The notes under the pieces are model-generated. The model had not been told where the DNA came from and searched no databases. It was given only the letters and a program-made list of their open reading frames with translations. A stretch of 64,000 nucleotides of DNA from Tissierella simiarum (lineage in GTDB: Bacteria; Bacillota; Clostridia; Tissierellales; Tissierellaceae), in NCBI RefSeq assembly GCF_018917865.1, contig NZ_JAHLPM010000002.1, forward strand, positions 347,651 to 411,650, written 5' to 3'. Numbering within the stretch: position 1 is the stretch's first letter; each line of letters starts with the position of its first letter. Positions 42,365-50,965 of this stretch are shown here, piece by piece. The position numbers and the translations under genes are program-made.

Positions 42365-42769
42365 ATGAATAAGGAAAAGGACCCTTTAAACTTTAAGGAA
42401 ATCGGATCAAGAATAAGAGCAGAACGAGAAAAATTAAATTTAACAAGAGAAAAGTTTGCAGAAATCATAGGATTGTCTTCTTTTTATATAGGTCAAATTG
42501 AAAGAGGAGATAGAAAAATGAGTGTAGATACATTGATTAAAATAGCCGATTCTCTTCATGTTTCTGTTGATTATCTGCTTAAAGGCCATATCTTATATAC
42601 TAATAACACCCATTTAAATAAAGAGTTTTCTGTATCAGAATCAAATAATGAAAATTATATTAAAGAAATTGATGATGAAATAAGGGACTTATTGTCAAGA
42701 TGTTCAGAAAAAGAAATATCTTTAATAAAAGATATGATTAGATTGATATTACCTTACCTTGGAAATTAG
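42365..42769 (+). CDS. Xre-family regulator with C-terminal extension
   Basis: This 134-aa protein has HTH_3 at residues 12-70 (SRIRAEREKLNLTREKFAEI, SSFYIGQIERGDRKMSVDTL, ending LHVSVDYLLKG) and a helical C-terminal part ending RDLLSRCSEKEISLIKDMIR, a frequent clostridial extension probably for dimerisation. AAGGAG precedes ATG 42365. It is divergent from a Spo0E-like gene with direct repeats between them, so control of sporulation timing is a reasonable inference. A bidirectional terminator follows. Confidence 0.88.
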   Translation: MNKEKDPLNFKEIGSRIRAEREKLNLTREKFAEIIGLSSFYIGQIERGDRKMSVDTLIKIADSLHVSVDYLLKGHILYTNNTHLNKEFSVSESNNENYIKEIDDEIRDLLSRCSEKEISLIKDMIRLILPYLGN

Positions 42770-42813
42770 GGTTCCTAATAAAAATAATCTACATATATTT
42801 AAACATTGTAGAG

Positions 42814-42839
42814 AATAGGTTGGCATCTGCCAACCTATT
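42814..42839. terminator. Bidirectional terminator, Xre gene / copper operon
   Basis: AATAGGTTGGCA / TGCCAACCTATT, perfect 12 bp with loop of 2; it overlaps the end of csoR. Confidence 0.8.
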
Positions 42840-43104
42840 TTATATATTTATCTATTATATTTATTATCTCTTCTATCTTTTCTTCTCCCTGCTCTTCTCC
42901 TTCTAATATAGCAGTGGCAACACAGGATCTAATGTGTCCATTTAACACATCAATATTGGCTTTTTTCAGAAGCCCTATGGCCGATAGAATCTGTGTAGAT
43001 ATATCTACACAGTATCTATCTTCTTCTATCATTTTAATTATACCATCTAGCTGTCCTCGTGCAGTCTTTAATTTATTAGCTGCTCTTTTCTTACCGTCAT
43101 TCAT
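42835..43104 (-). CDS. csoR: Copper-sensing repressor CsoR
   Basis: This 89-aa all-helical DUF156 protein has the Cu(I)-binding set Cys (EDRYCVDIS), His and Cys (LNGHIRSCVATA), i.e. C-H-C as in CsoR rather than RcnR or FrmR. Apo-CsoR binds a GC-rich palindrome and releases it on Cu(I). It is the third gene of copA-copZ-csoR, transcribed with its targets. GGTGA precedes ATG 43104. The matching GC-rich palindrome lies at the copA promoter. Confidence 0.92.
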   Translation of the reverse strand: MNDGKKRAANKLKTARGQLDGIIKMIEEDRYCVDISTQILSAIGLLKKANIDVLNGHIRSCVATAILEGEEQGEEKIEEIINIIDKYIK

Positions 43105-43119
43105 AAAATCACCAATTTT

Positions 43120-43326
43120 CTATTTTATTTCTACTACATCATATCCTGCATCTTCTATAGCTTCCTTTAGTTTTTCATCTGCTAAATTTTCCCCTTCAAC
43201 TTCTACTTTCTTAGCTTCTAAATCTACATCTACTTTTGATACTCCCTCTAATTCTCCTAAAGCATTTTTTACTGCCTTAACACAGTGATTACATGACATA
43301 CCTTCTACTATCATAGTTTTTTTCAT
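43120..43326 (-). CDS. copZ: Copper chaperone CopZ
   Basis: This 68-aa HMA-domain protein has the metal loop GMSCNHCVKAVKNAL (M-x-C-x-x-C) and ferredoxin-like strands KVDVDLEAKKVEVEG. It hands Cu(I) to CopA and to CsoR in the cytosol. GGAGG precedes ATG 43326; gaps of 15-16 bp to both neighbours show one operon. Confidence 0.95.
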   Translation of the reverse strand: MKKTMIVEGMSCNHCVKAVKNALGELEGVSKVDVDLEAKKVEVEGENLADEKLKEAIEDAGYDVVEIK

Positions 43327-43342
43327 TTCTTATTCCTCCTAA

Positions 43343-45715
43343 TTATTTAAAATTTTTAAGTCTTAATGAATTTGTAACTACAGATACGGAACTAAAAGCC
43401 ATAGCTGCTCCTGCTATCATAGGATTTAAAAATCCTAGAGCTGCAAAAGGAATTCCTACTGAATTATAGAAAAATGCCCAGAATAAATTTTGTTTTATAG
43501 TTCTCATTGTTCTATGACTAAGCTTCATAGCTGTAACTACTCCTGTTAACTCTCCCCTCATTAGGGTAATATCGGCTGCTTCCATAGCCACATCGGTACC
43601 TGTTCCTATGGCAAAACCTACATCAGCTGCTGCTAAAGCTGGAGCATCATTGATTCCATCTCCTACCATGCCTACATGTTTACCTTCTGATTTTATTTTA
43701 TCTACTACTTCTGCCTTATTTTCTGGAAGAACTTCTGCTAAAACATTGGTGATTCCTACTTGATTAGCTATAGCTTTTGCTGTTCTTTCATTATCTCCTG
43801 TTATCATATATACATCTAATCCCATAGATTTTAATTCCTCTATGGCTTTCTTAGAGGTTTCTTTGATCTGATCTGCTACTGCTATTATACCTGATAGCTT
43901 ATTATCTAAACTTATTAGCATAGCAGTTTTCCCTTCCTCTTCTAATTTTAGAAGCTCTTTTTCTCCTTCTTCTATAGATACATTATTCTCAGCCATTAAT
44001 TTCCTATTGCCTATCAATACTTCTTTTCCTTCAAAAGTAGCTCTTAATCCTTTTCCTGGTACTGCCATAAACTTTTCTGGCTCAGTAATCTTTAGTAACT
44101 CTTCTTCTCCTTTTTTAACTATAGCCTGACCTAAAGGATGTTCTGAGGTCTTTTCTACGGAAGCACCTATTCTAAGAACTTCGTTTCTATCTATTTCATT
44201 GAAAACAACTATATCTGTTACTTCTGGTTCTCCTTTAGTAATAGTACCAGTTTTGTCAAATACTATAGTATCCATTTTGTGAGCTCTTTCTAGATGTTCT
44301 CCACTCTTTATTAAAATTCCATTTTCCGCACCTTTCCCTGTACCTACCATTATAGCTGTTGGAGTGGCTAATCCTAAAGCACAAGGACATGCTATTACAA
44401 GAACTGCTACTGCATTAATTAATCCTATATTGAAATTGCCTTTAACGAAATAGAATCCTAAAAAAGTTATAACTGCTATAGCTACTACTATAGGTACAAA
44501 TATTCCTGAGATTTTATCTGCTAATCTTTGAACTGGTGCCTTAGACCCTTGAGCATCTTCAACTAATTTAACAATTTGAGATAATACAGTATCTTTCCCT
44601 ATTTTTGTAGCTTGGAATTTAAAAGAACCGAACTTATTTATAGTAGCCCCTATTACTTCATCACCTATAGCTTTATCTATAGGAATACTTTCCCCTGTAA
44701 TCATAGACTCATCTATTGAAGAATCTCCTTCTACAATGACTCCATCCACTGGAATCTTCTCTCCCGGTCTAACCACTATTATATCGCCTATCTCTACTTT
44801 TTCTATAGGTATATCCATTTCTACTCCATCCTTAATAACTCTTGCTATCTTGGGTTGGAGTCCCATTAACTTTTTAATAGCTTCAGATGTTTTTCCTTTT
44901 GCTACTGCTTCAAAGGTTTTACCTAAAAGTATTAAAGTTATAATCACTGCTGAAGCTTCAAAGTAATACTCATGAACTCCTGTTATAACATTATAAACAC
45001 TATAGAAGTAAGCTGCTGACGTTCCCATGGATACTAATACATCCATGTTAGCTCCTCCACCTCTTAGTGAATTAAAGGCACCTTTATAAAATCTATATCC
45101 AATAATAAATTGGACTGGAGTTGCTAATAACAATTGGAAATATCCGTTGGTAAGTATAGTTTCTATCCCTGCCATATGGAAAAACATAGCTGAAAATAAT
45201 GGAATACTTAAAATTGCTGAAACAATAAAGGAAGTCTTTAAAGATTTTATTTCCTTTTCTCTCATTTCCTTTTCTCTATCTAAATCTCTTTCTATTTCTA
45301 TTTCTGCTTTATATCCTGCCTTTTCAACAGATTTTATTAATGTTTCATCTTCAACAGCTCCTGATGGAAATTCTACAACAGCCTTATTATTGGATAGATT
45401 TACTGTAGCTTTAACTACACCTTCTATCTTGTTTAAGACTTTCTCTACTCTAGTTGAACAGGCTGCACAAGTCATTCCTTCAATGACTAAAGTTCTCTTT
45501 ACTAAGGGTACTTCGTATCCTGCCTTTTCAATGGTTTTTATTAAACCATCTATCTTTATTTTTTCCGTATCAAATTCTACTGTAGCTTTCTGAGCTATTA
45601 AGTTTACTACAGCAGTATCTACTCCATCCTGCTTATTAAGTGCCTTTTCTACTCTAGTAGAGCAAGCTGCACAGGTCATACCCATTACATCTATATTCAC
45701 TTTTTTAGTAGCCAT
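43343..45715 (-). CDS. copA: Cu(I)-exporting P1B-type ATPase
   Basis: This 790-aa protein has two N-terminal HMA domains ([15 protein letters not shown] and [15 protein letters not shown]), eight membrane helices with the CPC motif ([15 protein letters not shown]), the phosphorylation loop [15 protein letters not shown] motif SEHPLG, TGDN and [10 protein letters not shown]. The MTGES actuator motif is present ([11 protein letters not shown]). It exports Cu(I) across the membrane. GGGAG precedes ATG 45715. First gene of the operon, with promoter and GC-rich CsoR site just upstream. Confidence 0.97.
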   Translation of the reverse strand: MATKKVNIDVMGMTCAACSTRVEKALNKQDGVDTAVVNLIAQKATVEFDTEKIKIDGLIKTIEKAGYEVPLVKRTLVIEGMTCAACSTRVEKVLNKIEGVVKATVNLSNNKAVVEFPSGAVEDETLIKSVEKAGYKAEIEIERDLDREKEMREKEIKSLKTSFIVSAILSIPLFSAMFFHMAGIETILTNGYFQLLLATPVQFIIGYRFYKGAFNSLRGGGANMDVLVSMGTSAAYFYSVYNVITGVHEYYFEASAVIITLILLGKTFEAVAKGKTSEAIKKLMGLQPKIARVIKDGVEMDIPIEKVEIGDIIVVRPGEKIPVDGVIVEGDSSIDESMITGESIPIDKAIGDEVIGATINKFGSFKFQATKIGKDTVLSQIVKLVEDAQGSKAPVQRLADKISGIFVPIVVAIAVITFLGFYFVKGNFNIGLINAVAVLVIACPCALGLATPTAIMVGTGKGAENGILIKSGEHLERAHKMDTIVFDKTGTITKGEPEVTDIVVFNEIDRNEVLRIGASVEKTSEHPLGQAIVKKGEEELLKITEPEKFMAVPGKGLRATFEGKEVLIGNRKLMAENNVSIEEGEKELLKLEEEGKTAMLISLDNKLSGIIAVADQIKETSKKAIEELKSMGLDVYMITGDNERTAKAIANQVGITNVLAEVLPENKAEVVDKIKSEGKHVGMVGDGINDAPALAAADVGFAIGTGTDVAMEAADITLMRGELTGVVTAMKLSHRTMRTIKQNLFWAFFYNSVGIPFAALGFLNPMIAGAAMAFSSVSVVTNSLRLKNFK

Positions 45716-45738
45716 TATATCAACTCCCTATTTTTCAT

Positions 45739-45792
45739 CCCCTCCCCTGGGGGGTGTGCTTATATTATACCCCTGTTCTTCCATTTTGTAAA
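45739..45792 (-). promoter_or_regulatory. copA promoter and CsoR operator
   Basis: -35 TTTACA (45792-45787), 17-bp spacer, -10 TATAAT (45769-45764). Directly downstream the only GC-rich tract of the region, CACCCCCCAGGGGAGGGG (45756-45739), has the G/C-run palindrome typical of CsoR sites. Confidence 0.8.
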
Positions 45793-45846
45793 CAATTAAA
45801 TCTTTAAAATTGAGAGAATCTTGCTATTGCAGAGAACTCAATTATT

Positions 45847-46641
45847 TTAACTATCTTTCAGGTGTAAAAATCCTCCATTATTTTTAATCAGCAATATTTC
45901 TGCAATAATACTAAAAGCTATTTCTGCTGGAGTTCCATCATCTATTTTTAAACCTATTGGTGAATATACTTTATTTAATCTTTCTCTATCTATACCCTTA
46001 TCTTCCAAATTTTCCATCATGGTTATTACTTTTTTCTTACTCCCCATTACTCCAATATATTTGGCACTACTATTTACTACTGCTTCTAAACTTTCCTGAT
46101 CATACTTATGCCCCCTAGTAACTATTACTATATAGGTATTATTATCTATAGGATAATTTTCTAGTCTTTCCTTTATATTTCCATGCACTAGGTCATGAGC
46201 TAAAGGAAATCTGTCTTTATTTAAGAATTCCTCCCTATCTTCAAATATTACAATATTAAAATCCAGTAAAGAAGCAAGTTCGTATATAGCGTGACCTACG
46301 TGGCCTCCACCAACTATAAACAGTTTTGATTTACCTTTATAAACATCTATAAATACATCTACCTCTCCCCCACAGATCATTTCTATACCTTCTTCATGTA
46401 GGGGAAGGGTAATACTGTAACTATTACCTTCCTTTATAGCCTCACAACATAATTCTATAACCTTTTTTTCGAGACTGCCTCCTCCAACAGTTCCATAAGT
46501 AGTACTATCTTCTATAACTGCCATAGTTGCCCCTATTCCCCTTGGTGTGGAACCTTTAGCCTTAGTGATAGTTGCAATAGCTGCCTCTTTTCCCTTTTCT
46601 ACTTCTTCTAAAACTTTTTTCATTACAAATAAGTCCGCCAT
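45847..46641 (-). CDS. XdhC/CoxI family molybdenum hydroxylase maturation protein
   Basis: This 264-aa protein has an N-terminal XdhC/CoxI domain (KGSTPRGIGATMAVIEDSTT, GTVGGGSLEKKVIELCCEAI) and a C-terminal NAD-type Rossmann domain (KLFIVGGGHVGHAIYELASL) ending DDGTPAEIAFSIIAEILL. Such proteins insert the sulfurated or selenated cofactor into xanthine-dehydrogenase-type enzymes. It follows yqeB by 1 bp in a four-gene maturation operon. The target hydroxylase is not in the window. Confidence 0.88.
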   Translation of the reverse strand: MADLFVMKKVLEEVEKGKEAAIATITKAKGSTPRGIGATMAVIEDSTTYGTVGGGSLEKKVIELCCEAIKEGNSYSITLPLHEEGIEMICGGEVDVFIDVYKGKSKLFIVGGGHVGHAIYELASLLDFNIVIFEDREEFLNKDRFPLAHDLVHGNIKERLENYPIDNNTYIVIVTRGHKYDQESLEAVVNSSAKYIGVMGSKKKVITMMENLEDKGIDRERLNKVYSPIGLKIDDGTPAEIAFSIIAEILLIKNNGGFLHLKDS

Positions 46642-46642
46642 A

Positions 46643-47440
46643 TTAGATACCCCTTTCTTTTCTTAAATATTGTATTCCTTCTAGGACTCCACCCCCTATT
46701 GCTCTAGCTTTATCAGAAATTGTGAAAGCATAATCTCTTATTCCCCTAGGATCAACATCCCCTATTTTAAGTCCTTCTTTTACAAAGAGTCCATCCTTTA
46801 TCATCCCTCTGAGGATACCACTAGTTTGTGCTATTACCTCTTCTTTATCCACTTGACAAATTGTATCTCCTATTTTCACCTTATCTCCTATTTTATAAAA
46901 AGATTTTACAAGTCCACTTTTAGGTGCTCTAACAATTCTTTCCTCTGTATAACCCATTACTTCCCCTGGCACCCCTGTATTTTCTGCTGCCCGTCCTTTA
47001 AATATAACTTTTCCTAGATAATGACCTCTTTTACTTTCAACGACTAAGTCTACATCTATTCCACCTTCAAACCCTGGACCAACCCCTATAGTTATAAGTG
47101 CTAATTGCTTACTTGTGCCTAGATTCTTCTTTGCAATAATGGCATCTACTACAGCTAGTGGCTTTAACTTTTCAATAATACTTCCTTTTTCATCTATATA
47201 AACTGGAATATTGCCTCCTTCAATTTCTTCTTTTATACTTTTATAATCCTTAACAAAAACTCCCTTTATTCCCTCTACTATTATTTCGTTTCTATAAATT
47301 GCTTCACTAAAAGAAACTTCTCTTCTAATACTTGAAGGTTTTTCTATTTCTAAAACGGCAACCTTATATCCTGACATAAATAACCTATGAGCTATACCGG
47401 ATCCTATATCTCCTCCACCTCTTATAACTACTAAGTCCAT
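46643..47440 (-). CDS. yqeB: Selenium-dependent molybdenum hydroxylase system protein YqeB
   Basis: This 265-aa protein opens with VVIRGGGDIGSGIAHRLFMS, a dinucleotide-binding loop, then PSSIRREVSFSEAIYRNEII. It ends with a biotinyl-like barrel (RAPKSGLVKSFYKIGDKVKI) and RAIGGGVLEGI. From memory, this is the EF2563/YqeB family, a consistent marker of selenium-dependent molybdenum hydroxylases together with YqeC and SelD. It overlaps the preceding nucleotidyltransferase gene by 10 bp. The biochemical role is unknown. Confidence 0.88.
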   Translation of the reverse strand: MDLVVIRGGGDIGSGIAHRLFMSGYKVAVLEIEKPSSIRREVSFSEAIYRNEIIVEGIKGVFVKDYKSIKEEIEGGNIPVYIDEKGSIIEKLKPLAVVDAIIAKKNLGTSKQLALITIGVGPGFEGGIDVDLVVESKRGHYLGKVIFKGRAAENTGVPGEVMGYTEERIVRAPKSGLVKSFYKIGDKVKIGDTICQVDKEEVIAQTSGILRGMIKDGLFVKEGLKIGDVDPRGIRDYAFTISDKARAIGGGVLEGIQYLRKERGI

Positions 47441-48012
47441 TTGTCTTCACCCTCTATTCTTTCAAGGTCAAATTCTGTATCAATATCTAAACCAGCTTTT
47501 TCATCGTTAATGTAAACCTTCTTAACCCAAAAACCATATTCCTCTATTATTTCTCTTCCTCCTTTATCCCCTTTCACTTTCATTAGTTCTTCTTTGAATA
47601 AAGATGGGAAAATTGTTGGCGTTCCTTTTTTTCCATTATAATAGGGAATGATTATCTTAGATTTTTCCTTTTCATGTTCTTCAATTAATAGATTTATATA
47701 TTCTGTTCTAATAAAGGGCTGATCACCCATAAGAAACATATAAGCGTCTGCCTTTTCTTTTCCTATCCCTAACTTTAATCCTTCACTTTGACCTAAGTAT
47801 GCAGTAGAATTATATATGGTTTTAATACCATATTTATTCCCCAACTCTTTTACTTCCTTAGTCCTGTAAACAAGGATGGTTTTATCTAACTTAGACTCAT
47901 AGCAGGCCTTTATGACCCATTCTATAATCCTCCTGCCTTCTACCTCTATTAAAAGCTTGTCCTTTCCCATTCGTTTAGAATAACCTGATGCAAGTATAAT
48001 ACCTACAATCAT
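47431..48012 (-). CDS. mocA: MocA-type molybdenum cofactor nucleotidyltransferase
   Basis: This 193-aa protein has the nucleotidyltransferase signature GIILASGYSKRMGKDKLLIE, a D-x-D-like site around YMFLMGDQPFI, and the ending VYINDEKAGLDIDTEFDLER. MocA-like enzymes attach CMP (MobA: GMP) to molybdopterin. In this gene set it probably makes the cytidine dinucleotide form used by molybdenum hydroxylases. The start at 48012 follows GGTGG; five earlier in-frame codons cover that site. It overlaps yqeB. Confidence 0.85.
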   Translation of the reverse strand: MIVGIILASGYSKRMGKDKLLIEVEGRRIIEWVIKACYESKLDKTILVYRTKEVKELGNKYGIKTIYNSTAYLGQSEGLKLGIGKEKADAYMFLMGDQPFIRTEYINLLIEEHEKEKSKIIIPYYNGKKGTPTIFPSLFKEELMKVKGDKGGREIIEEYGFWVKKVYINDEKAGLDIDTEFDLERIEGEDKWT

Positions 48013-48023
48013 CTTAACCACCT

Positions 48024-48785
48024 TCAATAAAATTTTTTCTCTTTTATGTCTGCAACTAGTATTTTATTCAGTTTCGTATTTAATAACATTTCTTTTACAT
48101 TACAACCTTTATTTATTCTTTCTTGATTAATCGCTTTATTTAAAATTAAAATTTTCTCTCCTTGGGCATCTTTAAATAATCCATTTTTATGTAGTACTAG
48201 CTTTACAACATCATTCTCATTAATTATATTGTATAAGTCTTTTCCTATGACCTTTGTAAATATTTCGGGTCTATGTACTATTTCTTGGGAAATCTTTTCT
48301 CCTAATGTCTCCAACCCTATAATCCCAATAGTTTTTGTAGTAAGCTTTGAGATTACTGGCTCATAAACTTCTGGAGCTTTTATAGGTCTTCCTTTAGAAC
48401 CATCTGCTTCTATAAGTACAAAATCGAATAAATCTCTTTCAATTATATTATCGACTTTTGAAACTTCCGAACCTATTAATTTCCCATTTTTTATACTCTC
48501 TCCATATATCGTAATAGTTCCTTTATGAGGAATAAAATTCTTTTTAATTTCTTCTAGAAAAAAATAATCGTAGTCTTCTCTATTAGGGCTAAACATAGCT
48601 GTGGTAGTAGTAATAAGGACTCTTTTATTTAGCATTTTTAATTCGTTCCCCAATAAAAAAATACTAGTAGTCTTCCCGCCTCCTCCTACGAAAGAAAGTA
48701 CTTCCTTTTTTACCATATTCAGGTCCAATATTTCATATATGTTCATATAATTCCATACTATATTATTTACATCTTTAGAGAACAT
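48024..48785 (-). CDS. yqeC: Selenium cofactor biosynthesis protein YqeC
   Basis: This 253-aa P-loop protein has LSFVGGGGKTTSIFLLGNEL (Walker A near residue 32), ITTTTAMFSPN, EADGSKGRPIKAPEVYEPVI and HRPEIFTKVIG, matching the YqeC family ('putative selenium-dependent hydroxylase accessory'). It is the first gene of yqeC-mocA-yqeB-xdhC. The start at 48785 is set by GGGGG at 7 nt. A terminator hairpin about 50 bp upstream could be an attenuator for this operon or the end of the previous gene. Confidence 0.85.
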   Translation of the reverse strand: MFSKDVNNIVWNYMNIYEILDLNMVKKEVLSFVGGGGKTTSIFLLGNELKMLNKRVLITTTTAMFSPNREDYDYFFLEEIKKNFIPHKGTITIYGESIKNGKLIGSEVSKVDNIIERDLFDFVLIEADGSKGRPIKAPEVYEPVISKLTTKTIGIIGLETLGEKISQEIVHRPEIFTKVIGKDLYNIINENDVVKLVLHKNGLFKDAQGEKILILNKAINQERINKGCNVKEMLLNTKLNKILVADIKEKKFY

Positions 48786-48832
48786 TTCTATTCCCCCTTT
48801 CACCAACGAATTTATATGTTAAGTATATGAAT

Positions 48833-48868
48833 AAAAAGCAGCCCCTCATTTAATGATAGCTGCTTTTT
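48833..48868 (-). terminator. Terminator / possible attenuator before yqeC
   Basis: AAAAAGCAGC / GCTGCTTTTT; TTTTTATTC follows on the minus strand. It lies 48 bp upstream of yqeC and 270 bp downstream of the secreted-protein gene. Confidence 0.75.
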
Positions 48869-49140
48869 ATTTTTTCATCTATAAAGATATATGAAATTTC
48901 TGTATATGCTATGATTTTATACATCATCTTTTTTTCAAAATGGAAAACATAAAATTCTCTATATTATTCAAATAAGATGTAATCCAAATAAGATTCTTAA
49001 TTATATTAAATTTTATAAAAAATCATGATTATTGTCATTGGTGAAAATTCACAAATATTTATAAATATCAATGGGTTTAAACCATAAATCTTTGTGTAAT
49101 TTTAACTTGTAAAACCAGATTTTGCTGTACTCTTAATTGG
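48869..49140. other. AT-rich intergenic region
   Basis: No ORF or known RNA motif recognised. A molybdenum-cofactor riboswitch was considered and not found. Confidence 0.4.
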
Positions 49141-49959
49141 TTATTTTTCATCGAAATTGATTTTAGTTGTATATTCTGTTTCTTTTACCTTCCATTCTCC
49201 ATCTTCATATTTGAATATACTGTTAAGTCTTGAAATAGTATTAGCATGGTATGCTCCAGCAATAGTTTGATGTCCTAATAACTCATATACCCCATCTCCA
49301 TCTACATCTATAGGATTTAATCCAGAAAATGGATCTGTCCAAGGTTCTGTTTCTTTAAGAAGCTTTCCATTTTTATCATAAATCCCTTGTTCTATATATG
49401 AGTCTTTAAAAGCAGACAAATCTATAACTAGTTTTTCATCTAAAGTATCTTCCTTTAATTCAGCCTTAAAATTGTCGGCAAATTTCCCTTTAAAGTTTAT
49501 GCCTAAATTATCCTTTCCATCGAATATTATCTTCCCCTTATTATCCTTCATACTAATTATTCTTGTATCAACCATACCTCCACTTCCGCCAGTATTGGTA
49601 ACTATCATTGCCTCCTCTACTTTATCTCCTGTGAAATCACCTAAGAATAATTTTCCTTCATATCCTCCAAAATCATTAATTTTTATATCTGAAACTTTTT
49701 TACTTTTTCCATCTACTACTTTAAGAAAAATAGATTTATTATATATATCATCTTCATTTTCCTTCTCACCTATTAATAATACCCTATCCTTTATCTTATC
49801 TCCGTTTATATCTCCTTGTAACTCTTCAATTATATACTCTCTTTTATTTAATCCTAATTCTTTTGTTTCTGGAGTGTTTCTAGTAGCAGCAAAAGAATAA
49901 CTAACTGCTGAAACAACCATTACTCCTGATAATAATAATGTAACAGCCTTCTTCTTCAT
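49141..49959 (-). CDS. Secreted protein with FG-GAP/VCBS-like repeats
   Basis: This 272-aa protein has a clear signal peptide (KKKAVTLLLSGVMVVSAVSY, cleavage after SFA). The mature part carries calcium-type loops DINGDKIKDRV and DVDGDGVYELLG and TGDKVEEAMIVTN, which suggests a beta-propeller or VCBS-like fold. Such proteins act at the cell surface; the ligand is unknown. It ends with YEDGEWKVKETEY. AAGG precedes ATG 49959. It stands alone, opposite in strand to feo. Confidence 0.8.
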   Translation of the reverse strand: MKKKAVTLLLSGVMVVSAVSYSFAATRNTPETKELGLNKREYIIEELQGDINGDKIKDRVLLIGEKENEDDIYNKSIFLKVVDGKSKKVSDIKINDFGGYEGKLFLGDFTGDKVEEAMIVTNTGGSGGMVDTRIISMKDNKGKIIFDGKDNLGINFKGKFADNFKAELKEDTLDEKLVIDLSAFKDSYIEQGIYDKNGKLLKETEPWTDPFSGLNPIDVDGDGVYELLGHQTIAGAYHANTISRLNSIFKYEDGEWKVKETEYTTKINFDEK

Positions 49960-50188
49960 TTCTTTTCCTTCTTTCTTTTTTAATTTGTTGATATCCTGTA
50001 TATTTATATAATACCTCGCATATTTAATTTTAGAGTTACAAAAAAGTTACGAAAGATTTACATTTCAGTTTAAATATGTACTTATTTCATAAAAGTTAAA
50101 GAATATCTATCAATTATTTATTAAATGTTTCAATATTTTTTTCACAAACTATTGCATTTATGTGTAAAATGTATTATCCTATTAATAT
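49960..50188. other. Intergenic region with candidate feo promoter
   Basis: TTGCAT (about 50153-50158), 17-bp spacer, TATCCT precede the Fur box on the plus strand. Nothing else is recognisable. Confidence 0.4.
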
Positions 50189-50203
50189 TGATAATGGTTA
50201 TCA
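50189..50203 (+). promoter_or_regulatory. Fur box upstream of feo
   Basis: TGATAAT-G-GTTATCA, a 7-1-7 palindrome close to the Fur consensus, about 250 bp before feoA. A twin lies at 50933-50947. Confidence 0.8.
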
Positions 50204-50316
50204 TTTTCTAAATCATACATAAACTAAGATTTCTAAATGGTACTTTATACCATAAATGAATGCTTAGTGTTACAAATACCCTTATAGGTGATTTAAAGCT
50301 TATGAAACTATTGATT

Positions 50317-50426
50317 ATAAAAAAGGCTTCTATGGAAGCATTTCAATGTAGCCTTTTTTGAAACTCATTTACGGAAAGTTCCTATATTAAAAAAAGCAAA
50401 AGTAGAACTTTCCTATTCGTTATAAA
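50317..50426 (+). repeat. Dispersed 110-bp repeat, copy 1
   Basis: AAAAAAGGCTTC ... GTAGCCTTTTTT hairpin, AAACTCATTTA, then a GGAAAGTTC / GAACTTTCC inverted repeat and CTATTCGTTATAA. A second copy in the same orientation is at 57581-57695. Here it forms part of the feoA leader and contains a possible terminator. Confidence 0.8.
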
Positions 50427-50452
50427 ATAAATAAGATAAAGGGGGGAGCATT

Positions 50453-50674
50453 ATGAAAAGCTTAAGCGAAATATCTGTTGGTACTACTGTAAAAGTTAAA
50501 TCTATTTCTAAGGATTCTTCAGTTAAAAGAAGATTATTGGAAATGGGTATAGTGCCTGGTATAGAAGTATTGGTTAGAGGAAAGGCACCATTAGGTGATC
50601 CTATAGAAATAGTGCTTAGAGGATATAAATTGACTTTAAGAAAAGAAGAAGCGGCAAGTATTTTAGTTGAATAG
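50453..50674 (+). CDS. feoA: FeoA family ferrous iron transport protein (first copy)
   Basis: This 73-aa SH3-like protein reads SVKRRLLEMGIVPGIEVLVR and GDPIEIVLRGYKLTLRKEEA, the FeoA signature. It is a cytosolic partner that is thought to modulate FeoB. GGGGGG precedes ATG 50453. First gene of feoA-feoA-feoB-feoC-like, about 250 bp after a Fur box and just after a dispersed repeat. Confidence 0.92.
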   Translation: MKSLSEISVGTTVKVKSISKDSSVKRRLLEMGIVPGIEVLVRGKAPLGDPIEIVLRGYKLTLRKEEAASILVE

Positions 50675-50689
50675 AAAGGGACGATTCTT

Positions 50690-50914
50690 ATGACAACTAT
50701 ACCTTTGATTTTTTTAAATTGCGGTGAAGCAGGAAAAGTTAAAGAAATATTAGGTGGAGATTCTATAATAAAAAGATTATTTGAAATGGGTTTAAATACA
50801 GGAGCGGAAGTTCGGATGGTAAAAAATGATTCTGGACCTGTTATCTTATATACCTCTGGAAGTAAATTAGCTTTAGGTCGAGGATTGGCTCAAAAAATAA
50901 TGATAGAAAAGTAA
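50690..50914 (+). CDS. feoA: FeoA family ferrous iron transport protein (second copy)
   Basis: This 74-aa FeoA paralogue opens IPLIFLNCGEAGKVKEILGG and continues IIKRLFEMGLNTGAEVRMVK, ending with the LALGRGLAQKI strand. Tandem feoA genes are frequent in clostridia. It diverges clearly from the first copy (different N terminus), so the pair may bind as a heterodimer. It lies 15 bp after the first copy; an internal Fur box separates it from feoB. Confidence 0.9.
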   Translation: MTTIPLIFLNCGEAGKVKEILGGDSIIKRLFEMGLNTGAEVRMVKNDSGPVILYTSGSKLALGRGLAQKIMIEK

Positions 50915-50932
50915 TTTTTTTTTTAGATTTAT

Positions 50933-50947
50933 TGATAATAGTTATCA
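50933..50947 (+). promoter_or_regulatory. Internal Fur box before feoB
   Basis: TGATAAT-A-GTTATCA differs from the upstream box only at the centre. It ends 4 bp before the AAAGGAGGGA ribosome site of feoB. Confidence 0.8.
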
Positions 50948-50965
50948 TTTAAAGGAGGGATTGAT

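Noticed and set aside
48833..49140. Molybdenum-cofactor riboswitch before yqeC
   Set aside because: The region is AT-rich with none of the GC-rich conserved stems; only a simple terminator is visible.
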